This document shows positions 63,648 to 64,000 of a stretch of DNA of 64,000 bases, in pieces (position 1 is the first letter of the stretch; each line of letters begins with the position of its first letter). This DNA comes from Marivita sp046592965 (GTDB lineage Bacteria; Pseudomonadota; Alphaproteobacteria; Rhodobacterales; Rhodobacteraceae). A program made the position numbers and the translations under genes. The notes under the pieces were generated by a model. That model made no database searches. It was not told the origin of the DNA and saw only the letters and a program-made list of their open reading frames with translations. The stretch covers positions 124,001 through 188,000 of the forward strand of contig NZ_JBISBV010000003.1 in the NCBI RefSeq assembly GCF_046592965.1, in the 5' to 3' direction.

Positions 63648-64000
63648 ATGCATGACATCCGAGCCATCCGCGAGAACCCCGCTGCGTTCGACGCGGCCCT
63701 GTCGCGCCGTGGGTTGGAGCCGGTCTCGTCCGAGATTCTGCGTATCGACGAGGCCCGCCGCGCCGCCATCCTCGAAGCTGAAACCGCGCAGGCCGACCAG
63801 AACAAGGCCGCCAAGGACATCGGTGCCGCCAAGGCCGCCGGCGATGACGCCGCGTTCCAACGGCTGCGCGATGAGGTCTCGGCCAAGAAAGCGGCTGTGG
63901 GCGAGTTGCAGGCGCGTGCCAAGGAACTGGATGATGCGCTTATGACCTTGCTGATGGGCTTGCCCAACCTGCCCAACAGCGATGTGCCGGACGGCGAGGA
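63648..64000 (+). CDS. serS: Seryl-tRNA synthetase, N-terminal part (partial)
   Basis: Only the first 117 codons are in the window; the gene continues past 64000. The sequence MHDIRAIRENPAAFDAALSR, then a long coiled-coil stretch, is the tRNA-binding antiparallel arm of SerRS. The LMGLPNLPNSDVPDG motif that ends that arm is the last part visible. AAGGACC precedes the ATG. It is transcribed in the same direction as the protease gene, 73 bp later. Confidence 0.95.
   Translation, partial: MHDIRAIRENPAAFDAALSRRGLEPVSSEILRIDEARRAAILEAETAQADQNKAAKDIGAAKAAGDDAAFQRLRDEVSAKKAAVGELQARAKELDDALMTLLMGLPNLPNSDVPDGE

Overview
The window looks like a chromosomal segment of a Rhodobacterales (Roseobacter-group) alphaproteobacterium. 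The evidence is the gene content and order: yajC-secD-secF beside ccmABCDG and serS, a long coenzyme-B12-dependent ribonucleotide reductase (nrdJ), rpsB-tsf, a class II DAHP synthase, a polyhydroxybutyrate-type bdhA, many solute transporters, and GC-rich coding DNA with long antisense open frames. It is mostly housekeeping and solute-uptake DNA. I see no prophage, insertion sequence, integrase, CRISPR array or recognisable defence system.

Layout. 1-5853 (mostly minus): start of icd, a Bcr/CflA-type exporter, an FrnE-like DsbA protein, an AMP-forming acyl-CoA ligase, a tiny entericidin-like lipoprotein and a YejA-like peptide-binding protein. 5854-6330: intergenic, with a promoter, a candidate ~76-nt small RNA and its terminator. 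6331-13341: bdhA, patatin-like lipase, DUF502 membrane protein, psuK-psuG (pseudouridine breakdown), a trans-sulfuration-type PLP enzyme and an AI-2E-family transporter. 13412-19652: rpsB-tsf with promoter and terminator, a HupE/UreJ protein, yicC-gmk-gamma carbonic anhydrase, and a PAS-like gene behind a CtrA-like site. 19726-28505: DAHP synthase, a GlxA-type regulator and a complete branched-chain-amino-acid-type ABC transporter followed by an atypical response regulator. 28530-36463: histidine kinase, metallo-hydrolase, tRNA-Asn, alpha/beta hydrolase, nrdJ with NrdR boxes and a DnaA-box cluster, and tRNA-Pro.

36477-49176: DUF192, a two-domain cold-shock protein, pdxH, fabI, a LysE exporter, gpt, an aminotransferase, PpiD-like foldase plus trpE, sufE, a lipoprotein, rnd, purMN and a CAU tRNA (probably Ile). 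49206-55758: CbiX-like chelatase, an HSD10-like SDR diverging from an LpxL-like acyltransferase across a palindromic promoter, DUF1223, acnA and a small ORF. 55766-64000: ccmGDCBA, a Mth938 protein, a TSUP carrier, secF-secD-yajC, a trypsin-like protease and the start of serS.

Several genes form working units. ccmA-D and ccmG deliver and reduce parts for cytochrome c maturation. SecD, SecF and YajC form the Sec accessory complex. PsuK and PsuG recycle pseudouridine. PurM and PurN are consecutive-pathway purine enzymes. The Liv-type ABC set is complete. The observations most worth a second look are regulatory: the nrdJ upstream region (two NrdR boxes plus two perfect and three near-perfect DnaA boxes), the candidate sRNA, and the promoter whose spacer is a palindrome. 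I found no convincing new multi-gene system.
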